A stretch of DNA of 64,000 bases, from contig NZ_FNZM01000019.1 in assembly GCF_900109265.1 (NCBI RefSeq), forward strand, positions 62,001 through 126,000. Reading direction: 5' to 3'. Below, piece by piece: positions 36,678-46,120 of the stretch. This stretch comes from Paraburkholderia tropica (GTDB lineage: Bacteria > Pseudomonadota > Gammaproteobacteria > Burkholderiales > Burkholderiaceae). Positions within the stretch are counted from its first letter, which is position 1; every line of letters begins with the position of its first letter. A model generated the notes under the pieces. That model saw only the letters and a list, made by a program, of their open reading frames with translations. It was not told where the DNA came from and did no database searches. A program made the position numbers and the translations under genes.

Positions 36678-36986
36678 ATGAAAAAGAAAGCGTGTCTCGC
36701 GCTTGACGGTGCCAACGGTGAACGCATTGAAATCCTCGAGCAGACGGATTCAGCGCTCGTCATCCGCTGGGTCGAACCCGGCCGCTGCCATTATGGCGAG
36801 CAGCGCTGGCGACGCCGCTCGGCGCATACCTCGGGAACCTGCGCCGTGTCGCGTCGCAAGATACGCCGCGGTGACGCCGTGTTCAAGCCGGCTGAACGGC
36901 CGGCCCCGCTGAATGCGTCGGTGATGATCGCTGCGGAAGTGTTCGGCGACCTCGTGGCCAACGTGCCGTTCAGCGAAGCGGCCTGA
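36678..36986 (+). CDS. DUF3331 protein
   Basis: A 102-residue basic protein. The ATG at 36678 has GGAG about 10 bases before it and starts MKKKACLALDG. The core (SALVIRWVEPGRCHYGEQRWRR cut here to VIRWVEPGRCHYGEQ, then CAVSRRKIRRGDAVFKP) has the pattern of DUF3331, a small family found mainly in Burkholderia and relatives. The two cysteines with nearby His and Arg might form a small metal or nucleic acid-binding site, but this is a guess. No function is known. An upstream open frame to 36378 is not needed. Confidence 0.8.
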   Translation: MKKKACLALDGANGERIEILEQTDSALVIRWVEPGRCHYGEQRWRRRSAHTSGTCAVSRRKIRRGDAVFKPAERPAPLNASVMIAAEVFGDLVANVPFSEAA

Positions 36987-37219
36987 CGCGCCGCAAACGG
37001 TCGAAAGCCGACCGGAGGCGCGCGAAAGCGGACCAAGGCATTAGCAGTCATTATCGTAACAATCGCGCATCGATTGAATAACAATCGTGCACGGATCGAC
37101 GAATCGACACGGCGCCACTCGCGCCATGCGGACTCACCGCTTCCCTGCGCACCGGCCGCGCTCACCGGTCGATTCAGGCCGATCGAGCTTCACCCCGCCG
37201 CGTGCTGCGGCGCCGCATC

Positions 37220-37723
37220 TCACGACGAGACCGCGGCCGCCCCGGGCGCCAGCGAAATGGACCGGCCGGCGTAACGCGCCACCCGCCCCACCGACTCGCC
37301 GCGCAGCGCAGCCACGCGCGCGAGCACGTCGGCATCGAAGGGCGCCGCCCGCGGACCCGCGCGATCGACGTGCAGCAACACCTGCTCGCTCGCAGACACG
37401 ATCGTCTCCCTTTCGTCCCCGGCGAACATCTCCAGATAGACGCGCACGCGCTTCGCGTCGTGCTCCAGCACCGAGACCTCCACGCATACCGGCGTGCCCG
37501 CCTTGATCTCCCGCACGTAGTTCAGATGCGCCTCCAGCGTGTACATAGAGCGCCCGCGCGCCTCGCGCTGCGCCGCGTCGAGCCCGATGGCGTCGAGCAG
37601 CGCATCGGTCGCGAAGCTGTAAATCAGCATGTAAAAGGCGTCGCGCAGATGGCCGTTGTAATCGACCCATTCCGCGCGCACCTGGTCCCGATAGACCACG
37701 CCAGGCGCCGTCGTCTCCGTCAT
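37220..37723 (-). CDS. Hotdog-fold thioesterase
   Basis: A 167-residue single-domain acyl-CoA thioesterase of the 4-hydroxybenzoyl-CoA type. The catalytic region VDYNGHLRDAFYMLIYS (about residues 20-36) has Asn and Asp in place of the more common Asp/His pair. A start at the ATG at 37723 has AAGGAG before it. The frame is open for 130 further codons upstream but they overlap the nrdJ leader and look like shadow. Members with this motif occur with carnitine catabolism genes in Pseudomonas; no such genes are here, so the substrate is unknown. It diverges from nrdJ. Confidence 0.85.
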   Translation of the reverse strand: MTETTAPGVVYRDQVRAEWVDYNGHLRDAFYMLIYSFATDALLDAIGLDAAQREARGRSMYTLEAHLNYVREIKAGTPVCVEVSVLEHDAKRVRVYLEMFAGDERETIVSASEQVLLHVDRAGPRAAPFDADVLARVAALRGESVGRVARYAGRSISLAPGAAAVSS

Positions 37724-37997
37724 CGTTGCTCCTTGTTGCGGCAGTTTTCCGGTGTCGGCCAGTGTAACCGCATGGTCGGCGTGCGCACCCGCGCGCCAGC
37801 CTGGCCGCGTCGCGCTGACGCTGCGCACGCGCGCCGCCGCTGCGGTAAGGTGGACCTTATGCGCCTTTCCTGGTGACGCGATGCGGCACCGCTTCCGGAC
37901 CGCCGAATCACGCGTGTCCGGACCGGCGTGCCGCTGCACCCCGCCCCGTAACCGCAAACGCGCCCGGCACGCCGCGGCGCCCCGACAGGATCCGGTC

Positions 37998-40601
37998 ATG
38001 GCAGAAAACACTCCGCCTCTCTCCCGCGCGGGCCGTCCCGCGCCACAGCCGTTCTCGCTCGACGTGATGCTCGAAAAGTACGCCAAGGGCGACGAGCAGA
38101 GCGCCGACGACATCTATCGCCGCGTCGCGCGCGGCGTCGCCCAGGCCGAGCCGCCCGCGCTGCGCGCCGAGATCGAAGCGCGCTTCCTCGACAATCTGCG
38201 CAACGGCGCGCTGGGCGCGGGGCGCATCATGAGCGCGGCGGGCACGGCCATCGAATCGACGCTCATCAACTGCTTCGTGCAGCCGGTCGGCGACAGCATT
38301 CAGGACACCGACGACGAAGGCCGCCCCGGCATCTACGTCGCGCTGTTGCAGGCCGCCGAAACCATGCGGCGCGGCGGCGGCGTGGGCTACAACTTTTCGG
38401 CGATCCGTCCGCGCGGCGCGCTGGTGAAATCGACCGGATCGAGCGCTTCCGGACCGTGCAGCTACATCGACGTGTTCGATGCCTCGTGCCGCACCGTCGA
38501 AAGCGCCGGGTCGCGGCGCGGCGCGCAGATGGCGGTGCTCGACTGCGATCATCCGGACCTGCCCGAATTCATCGAGGCAAAGCATTCGAAGGGACGCTGG
38601 AACAACTTCAACGTCTCGGTCGCGGTGACCGATGCATTCATGCGCGCCGTCGAAAACGACGACGTCTGGCAGCTCGTGCACCGCGCCGCGCCCTCGCCCG
38701 CGTTGCGCGCGGCGGGCGACCTCAAGCAGCGCGACGACGGTCTCTGGGTCTATGCCGAAAAACGCGCGCGCGCGCTCTGGGACACGATCATGCGTTCGAC
38801 CTACGACATGGCCGAGCCCGGCGTGGTGTTCATCTCGCGCATGAACGAAGACAACAATCTGCGCGCGCAGGAAACCATCCGCGCGACCAATCCGTGCGGC
38901 GAGCAGCCCTTGCCGCCGTACGGCTGCTGCAATCTCGGCCCACTCGATCTGACGCGCTTCGTGAAGGCGCCGTTCGCGCAGTTGCGCGGCGCAAAGCATG
39001 CGAGCGCGAGCGCCGCCGACCACAACTTCGACTGGGACGCGCTCGCCGCGCGCACCGCCACGCAGGTGCGTTTTCTCGACGACGTGCTCGACGTCACGCT
39101 CTGGCCGTTGCCCGAACAACAGGCCGAAGCCGCTGCGAAACGGCGCATCGGCGTAGGCTTCACGGGACTCGGCGACACGCTCGTGATGCTCGGCATCCGC
39201 TACAACACCGAAGAAGGTTGCGCGTTCGGCGCGCGCGTCGCGCGCACGATGCGCGACGCGGCCTATCGCGCCTCGGTCGAACTCGCGCGCGAGCGCGGCG
39301 CGTTTGCGCTGTTCGACGCGAACACCTATCTCGCGCCCGGCACCTTCGCCTCGCGCCTGCCCGACACGCTGCAAGACGAGATTCGTGCGCACGGCATCCG
39401 CAACAGCCATCTGCTGTCGATCGCGCCGACGGGCACCGTGAGTCTCGCGTTCGCCGACAATGTCTCGAACGGCGTCGAGCCCGCGTTCTCGTGGACCTAT
39501 CAGCGCACGCGCCGCATGGCCGATGGCGGCAGCGAAACCTTCGCGGTCGAAGACCACGCGTGGCGCGTGTATCGCGAACTCGTCGGCGAGACCGGCGACA
39601 TGAATGCGCTGCCCGACTACTTCGTGAGCGCGCTGCAAATGAGCGCGCAGGACCACGTGCAGATGATGGCGGCCGTGCAGCCCTACGTGGACACGTCGAT
39701 TTCGAAAACCGTGAACGTGCCCGCCGATTATCCGTTCGAGGACTTCGAAAATCTCTATCTCGATGCGTGGCGGCGCGGGCTCAAGGGTCTCGCCACCTAT
39801 CGGCCGAACGAAACGCTCGGCGCGGTGCTCCATGTCACGCCCGCGACCACCGAGACGCCCGACGACGCGCAAAGCGATGCGTTGCACGACCCGCTGCGCG
39901 TGGCGATCGACCATCGGCCAAGGGGCGAGTTGCCCGCCGTGATCGAGAAGATCGAATACCTCACGCAGACGGGCAAGGTCTCGCTCTACGTGGCCGTATC
40001 GTTTCTCGAAGTGACGGGCCAGGTGGGCGGCGAACCGGTGACGATCGAGCGGCCCATCGAGTTCTTCATTCCGGTGGGCCAGCGCGACGAGTCGCAGCAA
40101 TGGATCACGGCGACCATGCGTTCGCTGTCGCTCGCGGCGCGCGGCGGTTTCGTCGCGCGCAATCTGCAGGATCTGCGCAAGGTGTCGTGGGATCGCGGCC
40201 AGGTGCGTTACGGCGAGACGCAGCGTCTCGACGGCAAGCGCACGCCGCTGTGGCACGACTCGGAAGTCGCGGCGATCGCCTATGCAATCCAGCAGATTCT
40301 GCACCGGCGCGGTTTTCTCGATGCCGAGGGCCGCCAGGTGCCGACGCGTCTGCTCGCGCAGCGGCGCGCCGAAGCGCGTCTCGCGTCGCCGCCTGCGTCC
40401 GGCGCGGAGGGAAACGATGCAGCGGCGCGCGCCGGCGATCAGGTGCTCGACGGTCCGAATGCGCTGCCCGCCGACGCCTCGCTCGCCGCGCCGCACGCGA
40501 TGCTCGGGCGCAAATGCGGATCGTGCGGCGCGAATGCCGTGATTCGCCGCGACGGTTGCGATTTTTGCACGGCGTGCGGGGAAATCGGGACGTGCGGATA
40601 A
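37998..40601 (+). CDS. nrdJ: Adenosylcobalamin-dependent ribonucleotide reductase (class II)
   Basis: An 867-residue enzyme that makes deoxyribonucleotides, using coenzyme B12 to start its radical. The class II marks are all seen: CFVQPVGDSIQDT near residue 93, the radical cysteine motif NPCGEQPLPPYGCCN, IAPTGTVSL, and a C-terminal zinc-ribbon with CGSCG and CTACG. The ATG at 37998 has AGGA upstream; the open frame goes on further upstream but is not NrdJ-like. Class II enzymes need no oxygen and no separate radical subunit. No riboswitch is recognised before it. It pairs logically with the cobalamin genes at the left edge of the window. Confidence 0.95.
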   Translation: MAENTPPLSRAGRPAPQPFSLDVMLEKYAKGDEQSADDIYRRVARGVAQAEPPALRAEIEARFLDNLRNGALGAGRIMSAAGTAIESTLINCFVQPVGDSIQDTDDEGRPGIYVALLQAAETMRRGGGVGYNFSAIRPRGALVKSTGSSASGPCSYIDVFDASCRTVESAGSRRGAQMAVLDCDHPDLPEFIEAKHSKGRWNNFNVSVAVTDAFMRAVENDDVWQLVHRAAPSPALRAAGDLKQRDDGLWVYAEKRARALWDTIMRSTYDMAEPGVVFISRMNEDNNLRAQETIRATNPCGEQPLPPYGCCNLGPLDLTRFVKAPFAQLRGAKHASASAADHNFDWDALAARTATQVRFLDDVLDVTLWPLPEQQAEAAAKRRIGVGFTGLGDTLVMLGIRYNTEEGCAFGARVARTMRDAAYRASVELARERGAFALFDANTYLAPGTFASRLPDTLQDEIRAHGIRNSHLLSIAPTGTVSLAFADNVSNGVEPAFSWTYQRTRRMADGGSETFAVEDHAWRVYRELVGETGDMNALPDYFVSALQMSAQDHVQMMAAVQPYVDTSISKTVNVPADYPFEDFENLYLDAWRRGLKGLATYRPNETLGAVLHVTPATTETPDDAQSDALHDPLRVAIDHRPRGELPAVIEKIEYLTQTGKVSLYVAVSFLEVTGQVGGEPVTIERPIEFFIPVGQRDESQQWITATMRSLSLAARGGFVARNLQDLRKVSWDRGQVRYGETQRLDGKRTPLWHDSEVAAIAYAIQQILHRRGFLDAEGRQVPTRLLAQRRAEARLASPPASGAEGNDAAARAGDQVLDGPNALPADASLAAPHAMLGRKCGSCGANAVIRRDGCDFCTACGEIGTCG

Positions 40602-40628
40602 CACGCGCGAGCGAAGGGCGCGGTCCGC

Positions 40629-41540
40629 TCAGATCGCGCCCGCTTTTTCTCCCGCTTTCTCTCCCGCCTCGCCGCCCAGATACCCCGCGAACCCCGCCAC
40701 GATCCCGTTCGTCTCGCCCGCCCGCGCGAGCTTGAGCACCTGCGATTCATACGGATTGCTCGACAACGGACGAAACACCGCGCGCTCGCCGCCCATTTTC
40801 CCCAACGCGGCGGGCACGAGCGCGATGCCCATGCCGAACTCGACCATCGTCACCACGGTCTGCCAGAGCCGCGCTTCGTGGCGGATCTGCGGACTGAAGC
40901 CCGCCTCCACGCACGTCGCGATGATCTGATCGTGATAATGCGGCGACACCGAACGCGGAAACAGAATGAACGGCTCGCGCGCGAGCGCGGCAAGGTCGAT
41001 ACGCCGCCGCTTCGCGAGCCGGTGGCCCGCAGGCAAACAACACAGAAACGGCTCGGAAAACAGCGTCTGCGACTGCACCTCGGCCGGAAAGCGCCCCCAA
41101 TGCGCGAAGCCCAGATCGATCTGCAAACGCTGCAACGCGTGCACCTGTTCGATGGTGTTCATCTCGCGCAGCACGACCTCCACGGCCGGATGATCGGCCT
41201 CGAAACGCCGCACCGCCTCGGGCAAGCCGCGATACAGCATCGAATTGACGAAACCGATGCGCAGCCGCCCCGCCAGCCCGTGCGCGGAACGCTCGGCGAT
41301 GCGGCGCACTTCGTCGGCCTGTTCGAGCAGACGGCGCGCCTCTTCGAGCAGCACGAAACCCGCGTTGGTCAGCGCGACCGCCTTGTTGCTGCGTTCGAGC
41401 AGTTGCACGCCCAGTTGCTCCTCGAACTTGCGGATGTCGAAGCTCAGCGCGGGCTGCGAAATAAAGAGCCGCCGCGCGGCGCGGCCGAAATGCAGCTCTT
41501 CGGCCACAGCCACGAAATAGCGCAATTGCTTGAGTTCCAT
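40629..41540 (-). CDS. LysR-family regulator
   Basis: A 303-residue regulator with the classical N-terminal helix-turn-helix (residues 1-60: LRYFVAVAEELHFGRAARRL and SQPALSFDIRKFE) and an effector-binding domain (about 90-295). It diverges from the acyl-CoA dehydrogenase gene with 148 bases between, and a T-N11-A palindrome lies in that gap, so it very probably controls that cluster together with an acyl-CoA or carboxylic acid ligand. The ligand cannot be inferred more closely. The ATG at 41540 follows the GGAGG-like AGGAGACACCG. Confidence 0.92.
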   Translation of the reverse strand: MELKQLRYFVAVAEELHFGRAARRLFISQPALSFDIRKFEEQLGVQLLERSNKAVALTNAGFVLLEEARRLLEQADEVRRIAERSAHGLAGRLRIGFVNSMLYRGLPEAVRRFEADHPAVEVVLREMNTIEQVHALQRLQIDLGFAHWGRFPAEVQSQTLFSEPFLCCLPAGHRLAKRRRIDLAALAREPFILFPRSVSPHYHDQIIATCVEAGFSPQIRHEARLWQTVVTMVEFGMGIALVPAALGKMGGERAVFRPLSSNPYESQVLKLARAGETNGIVAGFAGYLGGEAGEKAGEKAGAI

Positions 41541-41570
41541 CGCGGTGTCTCCTCCGCTTGCCCGTGTTAT

Positions 41571-41589
41571 CGATAGATGGCGCTTATCG
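41571..41589. promoter_or_regulatory. Candidate LysR operator
   Basis: CGATA and TATCG are inverted repeats nine bases apart, with the T-N11-A pattern of LysR-type binding sites inside. It lies 31 bases upstream of the regulator start and 100 bases before the acyl-CoA dehydrogenase start. Further TTATCG half-sites follow near 41629. Confidence 0.55.
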
Positions 41590-41688
41590 TACAGGACATC
41601 GTTTGTATTGGACGGTTATCGTTGCTGCTCCTATTCTGGACTCACTACGGCGCCAGGCGCCCGTCCGAAGAACAGACAGGAGACATCG

Positions 41689-43452
41689 ATGAGCGAATCC
41701 CCCGCCGCGCAAGCCAGCGGCGCGTCCAACATTCCCGACAGCCGCGGCATCAACTTCTTCAGCAGCGACCCCGGTCTGGCCCCGCTCCTGCGCAGCTATC
41801 TCGGCGACACGGCTTTCGCGGCCATCGAATCGCAACTCGCCACGCTCGGCCAGCGCGCCTCCGACGAACTCGACACGCTCGCGCTCTCCGCCGATCACCA
41901 TCCGCCCACGCTGCAACACCGCACGCGGCGCGGCGAGGCGATCCAGCACATCGACAAGCATCCCGACTACGTCGCGCTCGAACGAGTGGCGTATGCCGAA
42001 CTCGGTCTCGCGGCGATGAGCCATCGCGAGCACGCGCCCGCGCCGCTCGTGAAATACGCGCTCACGTACCTGTTCGTGCAGGCGGAGTTCGGCCTGTGCT
42101 GCCCCGTGAGCATGACCGATTCGCTCACGCGCACGCTGCGCAAATTCGGCACGCCCGACCTGGTCGCGCGCTATCTGCCGATGCTCGCCTCGCAGGATTT
42201 CGACACGCTGTTTCAAGGCGCGATGTTCATGACCGAGCAGGCCGCCGGTTCCGACGTCGCGCGCATCGCCACGCGCGCCGTGCCGGAACCGGACGCGAAC
42301 GCGAACGGCACGCAAAGCTGGCGCCTCTACGGCGACAAATGGTTCTGCTCGAACGCCGACGCCGATCTTGCGATGGTGCTCGCGCGCGTCGACGGCGCGC
42401 CGGCCGGCATCAAAGGCCTCGCGCTGTTTCTGCTGCCGAAAACGCTGCCCGACGGCACGCGCAACGCGTATCGCATCGTGCGCCTCAAGGACAAACTCGG
42501 CAGCCGTTCGATGGCCAGCGGCGAGATCGTGCTCGACGGCGCGCAGGCCTACCTGATCGGCGAAGTCGGACGCGGCTTTCATCAGATGGCCGACATGATC
42601 AACATGTCGCGGCTGTCGAACGGCGTGCGCGCCGCCGGTCTCATGCGCCGCGCGCTCACCGAAGCGCTGCACGTCGCGCGCCATCGCGAAGCGTTCGGGC
42701 GCAAGCTCATCGACATGCCGCTGATGCAGCGTCAACTGCTCAAGATGATGCTGCCCGCCGAGCAGGCCCGCACGCTCTTCATGCGCATCGCCACGCTGTT
42801 GCCGCGCGCCGATCAAGGCGACGAACTCGCCGCGAAATGCGTGCGCATCCTCACGCCGCTCATCAAGTTCCGCGCCTGCCGCGACGCGCGCCGCGTCACC
42901 GGCGACGCAATGGAAGTGCGCGGCGGCGTGGGCTATATCGAGGAATGGAGCGACGCGCGGCTCGTGCGCGACGCGCATCTGGGCTCGATCTGGGAAGGCA
43001 CGAGCAACATCGTGGCGCTCGACGTCGCGCGCGCGGCGAAACGCGAAGGCGCGCTCGATGCGCTGGGCCGCCACGTGCGCGCCGAACTCGCCGAAGCCGG
43101 TTTGCCCGAAGCCAGCGCGTCGCTGTTGCGCGCAGCGTTCGAGCGCGCGGCGGCGGCGCTGGAGAGCGTGGCCGAATGCGGCCGCGACGAGTCGGTGCGT
43201 CAAGCCGCGAGCGCGCTCTATCACGCCACCGCGGCGGCCTTCATGGCCTGCGAGGCGGTGCAGATCTCGCGCGGCGGCGCGCAGGATTATCGCCGTCTCG
43301 CGCTCGCGCATCTGATCGTGCAACACAAGCTGCTGCCGCGCGATCCGCTCGCGCTCGACGACCGCGACGCGCACGCCATGCAATGGCGCGCGCTCGTCGA
43401 CGAACAGCCGCTGCCGCTCGCGGACGCAATGCAACTGCTGCCCGCGCAGTGA
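41689..43452 (+). CDS. Acyl-CoA dehydrogenase (AidB-like)
   Basis: A 587-residue flavoprotein, longer than the usual 380 residues of beta-oxidation enzymes and closer to AidB-type members. The acyl-CoA dehydrogenase signatures are seen in MTEQAAGSDVA (about residues 180-190), FCSNADADLAMVLARV, and RGGVGYIEEW followed by WEGTSNIVALD near residue 435. The C-terminal helical extension (about 445-587) is of the type found in AidB. The ATG at 41689 has AGGAG before it. It is the first gene of the cluster with a CoA-transferase and a transporter, so it probably oxidises the CoA ester made by the transferase. Confidence 0.92.
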   Translation: MSESPAAQASGASNIPDSRGINFFSSDPGLAPLLRSYLGDTAFAAIESQLATLGQRASDELDTLALSADHHPPTLQHRTRRGEAIQHIDKHPDYVALERVAYAELGLAAMSHREHAPAPLVKYALTYLFVQAEFGLCCPVSMTDSLTRTLRKFGTPDLVARYLPMLASQDFDTLFQGAMFMTEQAAGSDVARIATRAVPEPDANANGTQSWRLYGDKWFCSNADADLAMVLARVDGAPAGIKGLALFLLPKTLPDGTRNAYRIVRLKDKLGSRSMASGEIVLDGAQAYLIGEVGRGFHQMADMINMSRLSNGVRAAGLMRRALTEALHVARHREAFGRKLIDMPLMQRQLLKMMLPAEQARTLFMRIATLLPRADQGDELAAKCVRILTPLIKFRACRDARRVTGDAMEVRGGVGYIEEWSDARLVRDAHLGSIWEGTSNIVALDVARAAKREGALDALGRHVRAELAEAGLPEASASLLRAAFERAAAALESVAECGRDESVRQAASALYHATAAAFMACEAVQISRGGAQDYRRLALAHLIVQHKLLPRDPLALDDRDAHAMQWRALVDEQPLPLADAMQLLPAQ

Positions 43453-43462
43453 GGCGAACGTC

Positions 43463-44659
43463 ATGACGACTCTCAACGTGAAAGGCGCGCTGCACGGTTT
43501 GCGCGTGATCGATCTGAGCCGCGTGCTGGGCGGCCCGTACTGCACCCAGGCGCTGGCCGATCACGGCGCCGACGTCATCAAACTCGAACCGCCCGATGGC
43601 GATGAAACGCGCGGCTGGGGGCCGCCGTTCGTCGGCGACACGGCGTCGTACTACGTGGGCGTGAATCGCAACAAGCAAGGCATCGCCGTCGATCTGTCGC
43701 GCGAGGAAGGGCGTGCGATTCTCTGGCAACTGCTCGAAGGCGCGGACGTGCTGGTCGAAAATTTCAAGCCCGGCACGCTCGCGCGCTGGGGCATGGATTA
43801 CGCGCGCGATCTTCAGCCGCGCTTTCCGCGCCTGATTCATTGCGCGATCTCCGGTTTCGGCCCCGACGGTCCGCTCGGCGGCCTGCCCGGCTACGACGCC
43901 GTGATCCAGGCGATGGCCGGACTCATGAGTGTGAACGGCGAAAGCGACGGCCCGGCGCTGCGCATCGGCCTGCCGATCGTCGACATGGTAACGGGCCTGA
44001 ACGCGCTTGCGGGCATTCTGCTCGCGCTCGCGGAACGCGAAAAAAGCAGCCACGGGCAATCGGTCGATATCGCGCTGTACGACTGCGGCGTGTCGCTGCT
44101 GCATCCGCATCTGCCGAACTGGTTCGGCAACGGACGCACGCCGCAACGCAGCGGCAACGCGCATCCGAACATCGCGCCTTACGACAGCTACGCCACTGCC
44201 GGTGCGCCGATCTTTCTCGCCGTCGGCAACGACCGTCAGTTCGCGAAACTGTGCGCGCATCTGGGCGTGCCCGATCTCGCCGACGATCCGCGTTTCGCCG
44301 ACAACCGCAGCCGCTGCGCGCATCGTCCCGAGTTGAAAGCGGCGCTCGAAGCGCGGCTCGCGCAGCACGATTGCGCGCCGCTCGCGCGCGATCTGATTCA
44401 GGCGGGCGTGCCGTGCGGGCCGGTGCAGACCGTCGATGCGGTGGCGGCGCATCCGCATACGCTGCATCGGCAGATGCTGGTGGAGATGCCGGGCTACCGC
44501 GGCACCGGCGCGCCCGTGAAGCTCTCGCGCACGCCCGCGACCTATCGCAGTCCGCCGCCCGCGCTCGGCGGCGACACGCGCGCGGTGCTCGACGCGCTCG
44601 GCATCGACGTCGACACGCAGCGCAAGCTGTTCGAGGCGGGCGTGGTGAAGGGCTCGTAA
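43463..44659 (+). CDS. CaiB/BaiF-type CoA transferase
   Basis: A 398-residue class III CoA transferase. It has the family features LRVIDLSRVLGGPYC at the start, NLVKVEPP-like region (IKLEPPDGDETR), VENFKPGTLARWGMDY with the active-site region, and CAISGFG. These enzymes move CoA from one acid to another. The start ATG is 11 bases after the acyl-CoA dehydrogenase stop, so the genes are co-transcribed. It probably activates the substrate that the dehydrogenase then oxidises. Which acid is used is not known. Confidence 0.93.
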   Translation: MTTLNVKGALHGLRVIDLSRVLGGPYCTQALADHGADVIKLEPPDGDETRGWGPPFVGDTASYYVGVNRNKQGIAVDLSREEGRAILWQLLEGADVLVENFKPGTLARWGMDYARDLQPRFPRLIHCAISGFGPDGPLGGLPGYDAVIQAMAGLMSVNGESDGPALRIGLPIVDMVTGLNALAGILLALAEREKSSHGQSVDIALYDCGVSLLHPHLPNWFGNGRTPQRSGNAHPNIAPYDSYATAGAPIFLAVGNDRQFAKLCAHLGVPDLADDPRFADNRSRCAHRPELKAALEARLAQHDCAPLARDLIQAGVPCGPVQTVDAVAAHPHTLHRQMLVEMPGYRGTGAPVKLSRTPATYRSPPPALGGDTRAVLDALGIDVDTQRKLFEAGVVKGS

Positions 44660-44677
44660 CCATCGCATCACGCGCAC

Positions 44678-44721
44678 AAAACACGCGTAAAACAGGCGTA
44701 AAACAGTCGTAAAACAGGCGT
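44678..44721. repeat. 11-base tandem repeat before the transporter gene
   Basis: Four head-to-tail units of AAAACAGGCGT with one or two changes, followed by a partial fifth. The repeat sits in the gap between the CoA-transferase and transporter genes, 70 bases before the transporter start. Confidence 0.75.
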
Positions 44722-44792
44722 AAAAGCGCAACCGATACGGATCAAGACCGGCCCAAGCCGGCGCAACCCGACTAATGGAACTGGAGAGAGAC

Positions 44793-46100
44793 ATGACGAG
44801 CCTTCCCGCGCGCCAACCCGCGCGCGCTTCGCTAGCCGCCTTCGTCGGCACCACCATCGAGTGGTACGACTTTTATATTTACGCCACCGCCGCCGCGCTG
44901 ATCTTCGGCAAGCTGTTCTTTCCCGCACACGATCCGTTCTACAGCACGCTCGCCTCGTTCGGCACCTTCGCCGTGGGCTTTTTCGCGCGGCCCTTCGGCG
45001 GGCTCGTGTTCGGACATCTGGGCGACCGCATCGGCCGCAAGAAGGCGCTCGTCGCCACGCTCGCGATCATGGGCGTCGGCACCGTGGGCATCGGTTTTCT
45101 GCCGACTTACGAAAGCGCGGGCGCACTCGCGCCGGCCTTGCTCGTCGCGCTGCGCATCGCGCAAGGCATCGCGATCGGCGGCGAATGGGGCGGCGCGGTG
45201 CTGATGGCGGGCGAGCATGCGCCGAAGGACAAGCGCACATTTCTCGCGTCGTTCGCGCAGCTCGGCAGTCCCGCCGGTCTCATTCTCGCGCTGCTCGCGT
45301 TTCGCAGCGTCGCGCATCTCGATCACGCGGCGCTGTTCGCGTGGGGCTGGCGTCTGCCGTTTCTCGCGAGCGCGGTGTTGCTCGTGGTGGGTTTGCTGAT
45401 CCGCTCGGGCGTAAGCGAATCGCCGGAATTCGAAGCGCTGAAGCAGCAGGCGCGCACCGCGGCCATGCCGATCGTCGAAGTGCTTCGCGACAGCTGGCGC
45501 GGCGTGCTGCTGTGTCTCGGCGCGAACGTGATCGGCGTGGCGGGCGCGTGGTTCGTCAACACCTTCATGCTCAATTACACGACGCAGACGCTCGGCCTCG
45601 ACCGCACGCTGATTCTCGATTGCCTGTTCGTGGTCGCGTTCATCCAGTTCTTCACGCAACTGGCGTCGGCGTGGTTCGCGCAGCGCGTGGGCGCGGGGCG
45701 TTTTCTCACGCGCGCCGCCGCGCTGGCGATGCTCTCGCCTTATCCGATGTTCGTGCTGGTTGCCACGGGCAAGCCGGTGGCGATCGTGATCGGCATTGCG
45801 ATTGCCGTGATGTGCATGTCGAGTTCGTATGCGGTGATGGCGGGCTTCATGACGAACGCGTTTCCGGTGCGCACGCGCTACTCGGCCATTTCGATTTCCT
45901 ACCAGTGCTGCGCGGCGCTCGCGGGCGGACTCACGCCGCTCGTCGGCACCGTGCTCGCGCACGCCTATCCTGGCCAATGGTGGCCGCTCGCGCTGTTCTA
46001 CAGCGCGCTCGCGGCGGTGTCGCTCGTGTGCATCGCGGTGCTGCAGCGTCGGCAATCGTCGTCCGCGCCCGCCGACGTGGCCATCGCGCTGCCGGAATAA
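44793..46100 (+). CDS. MHS-family MFS transporter
   Basis: A 435-residue inner-membrane transporter with 12 membrane helices. The metabolite:H+ symporter (MHS) signs are the start FVGTTIEWYDFYIYATAAAL, the loop motif RPFGGLVFGHLGDRIGRKK and the GIAIGGEWGGAVLMAGE helix. MHS members carry shikimate, alpha-ketoglutarate, proline betaine, citrate or phthalate. The ATG at 44793 has GGAGAGAG before it; an ATG six codons earlier is an alternative. It follows the dehydrogenase and CoA-transferase genes and probably brings in their substrate, a carboxylic acid. Confidence 0.93.
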   Translation: MTSLPARQPARASLAAFVGTTIEWYDFYIYATAAALIFGKLFFPAHDPFYSTLASFGTFAVGFFARPFGGLVFGHLGDRIGRKKALVATLAIMGVGTVGIGFLPTYESAGALAPALLVALRIAQGIAIGGEWGGAVLMAGEHAPKDKRTFLASFAQLGSPAGLILALLAFRSVAHLDHAALFAWGWRLPFLASAVLLVVGLLIRSGVSESPEFEALKQQARTAAMPIVEVLRDSWRGVLLCLGANVIGVAGAWFVNTFMLNYTTQTLGLDRTLILDCLFVVAFIQFFTQLASAWFAQRVGAGRFLTRAAALAMLSPYPMFVLVATGKPVAIVIGIAIAVMCMSSSYAVMAGFMTNAFPVRTRYSAISISYQCCAALAGGLTPLVGTVLAHAYPGQWWPLALFYSALAAVSLVCIAVLQRRQSSSAPADVAIALPE

Positions 46101-46120
46101 GCGCGCGATGGTGACGGCCG

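Noticed and set aside
37752..37997. Extended N-terminus of nrdJ
   Set aside because: The added residues are not NrdJ-like, and the 37998 ATG has an AGGA site.
37724..37997. Cobalamin riboswitch before nrdJ
   Set aside because: I looked for the conserved B12 box pattern and did not find it.
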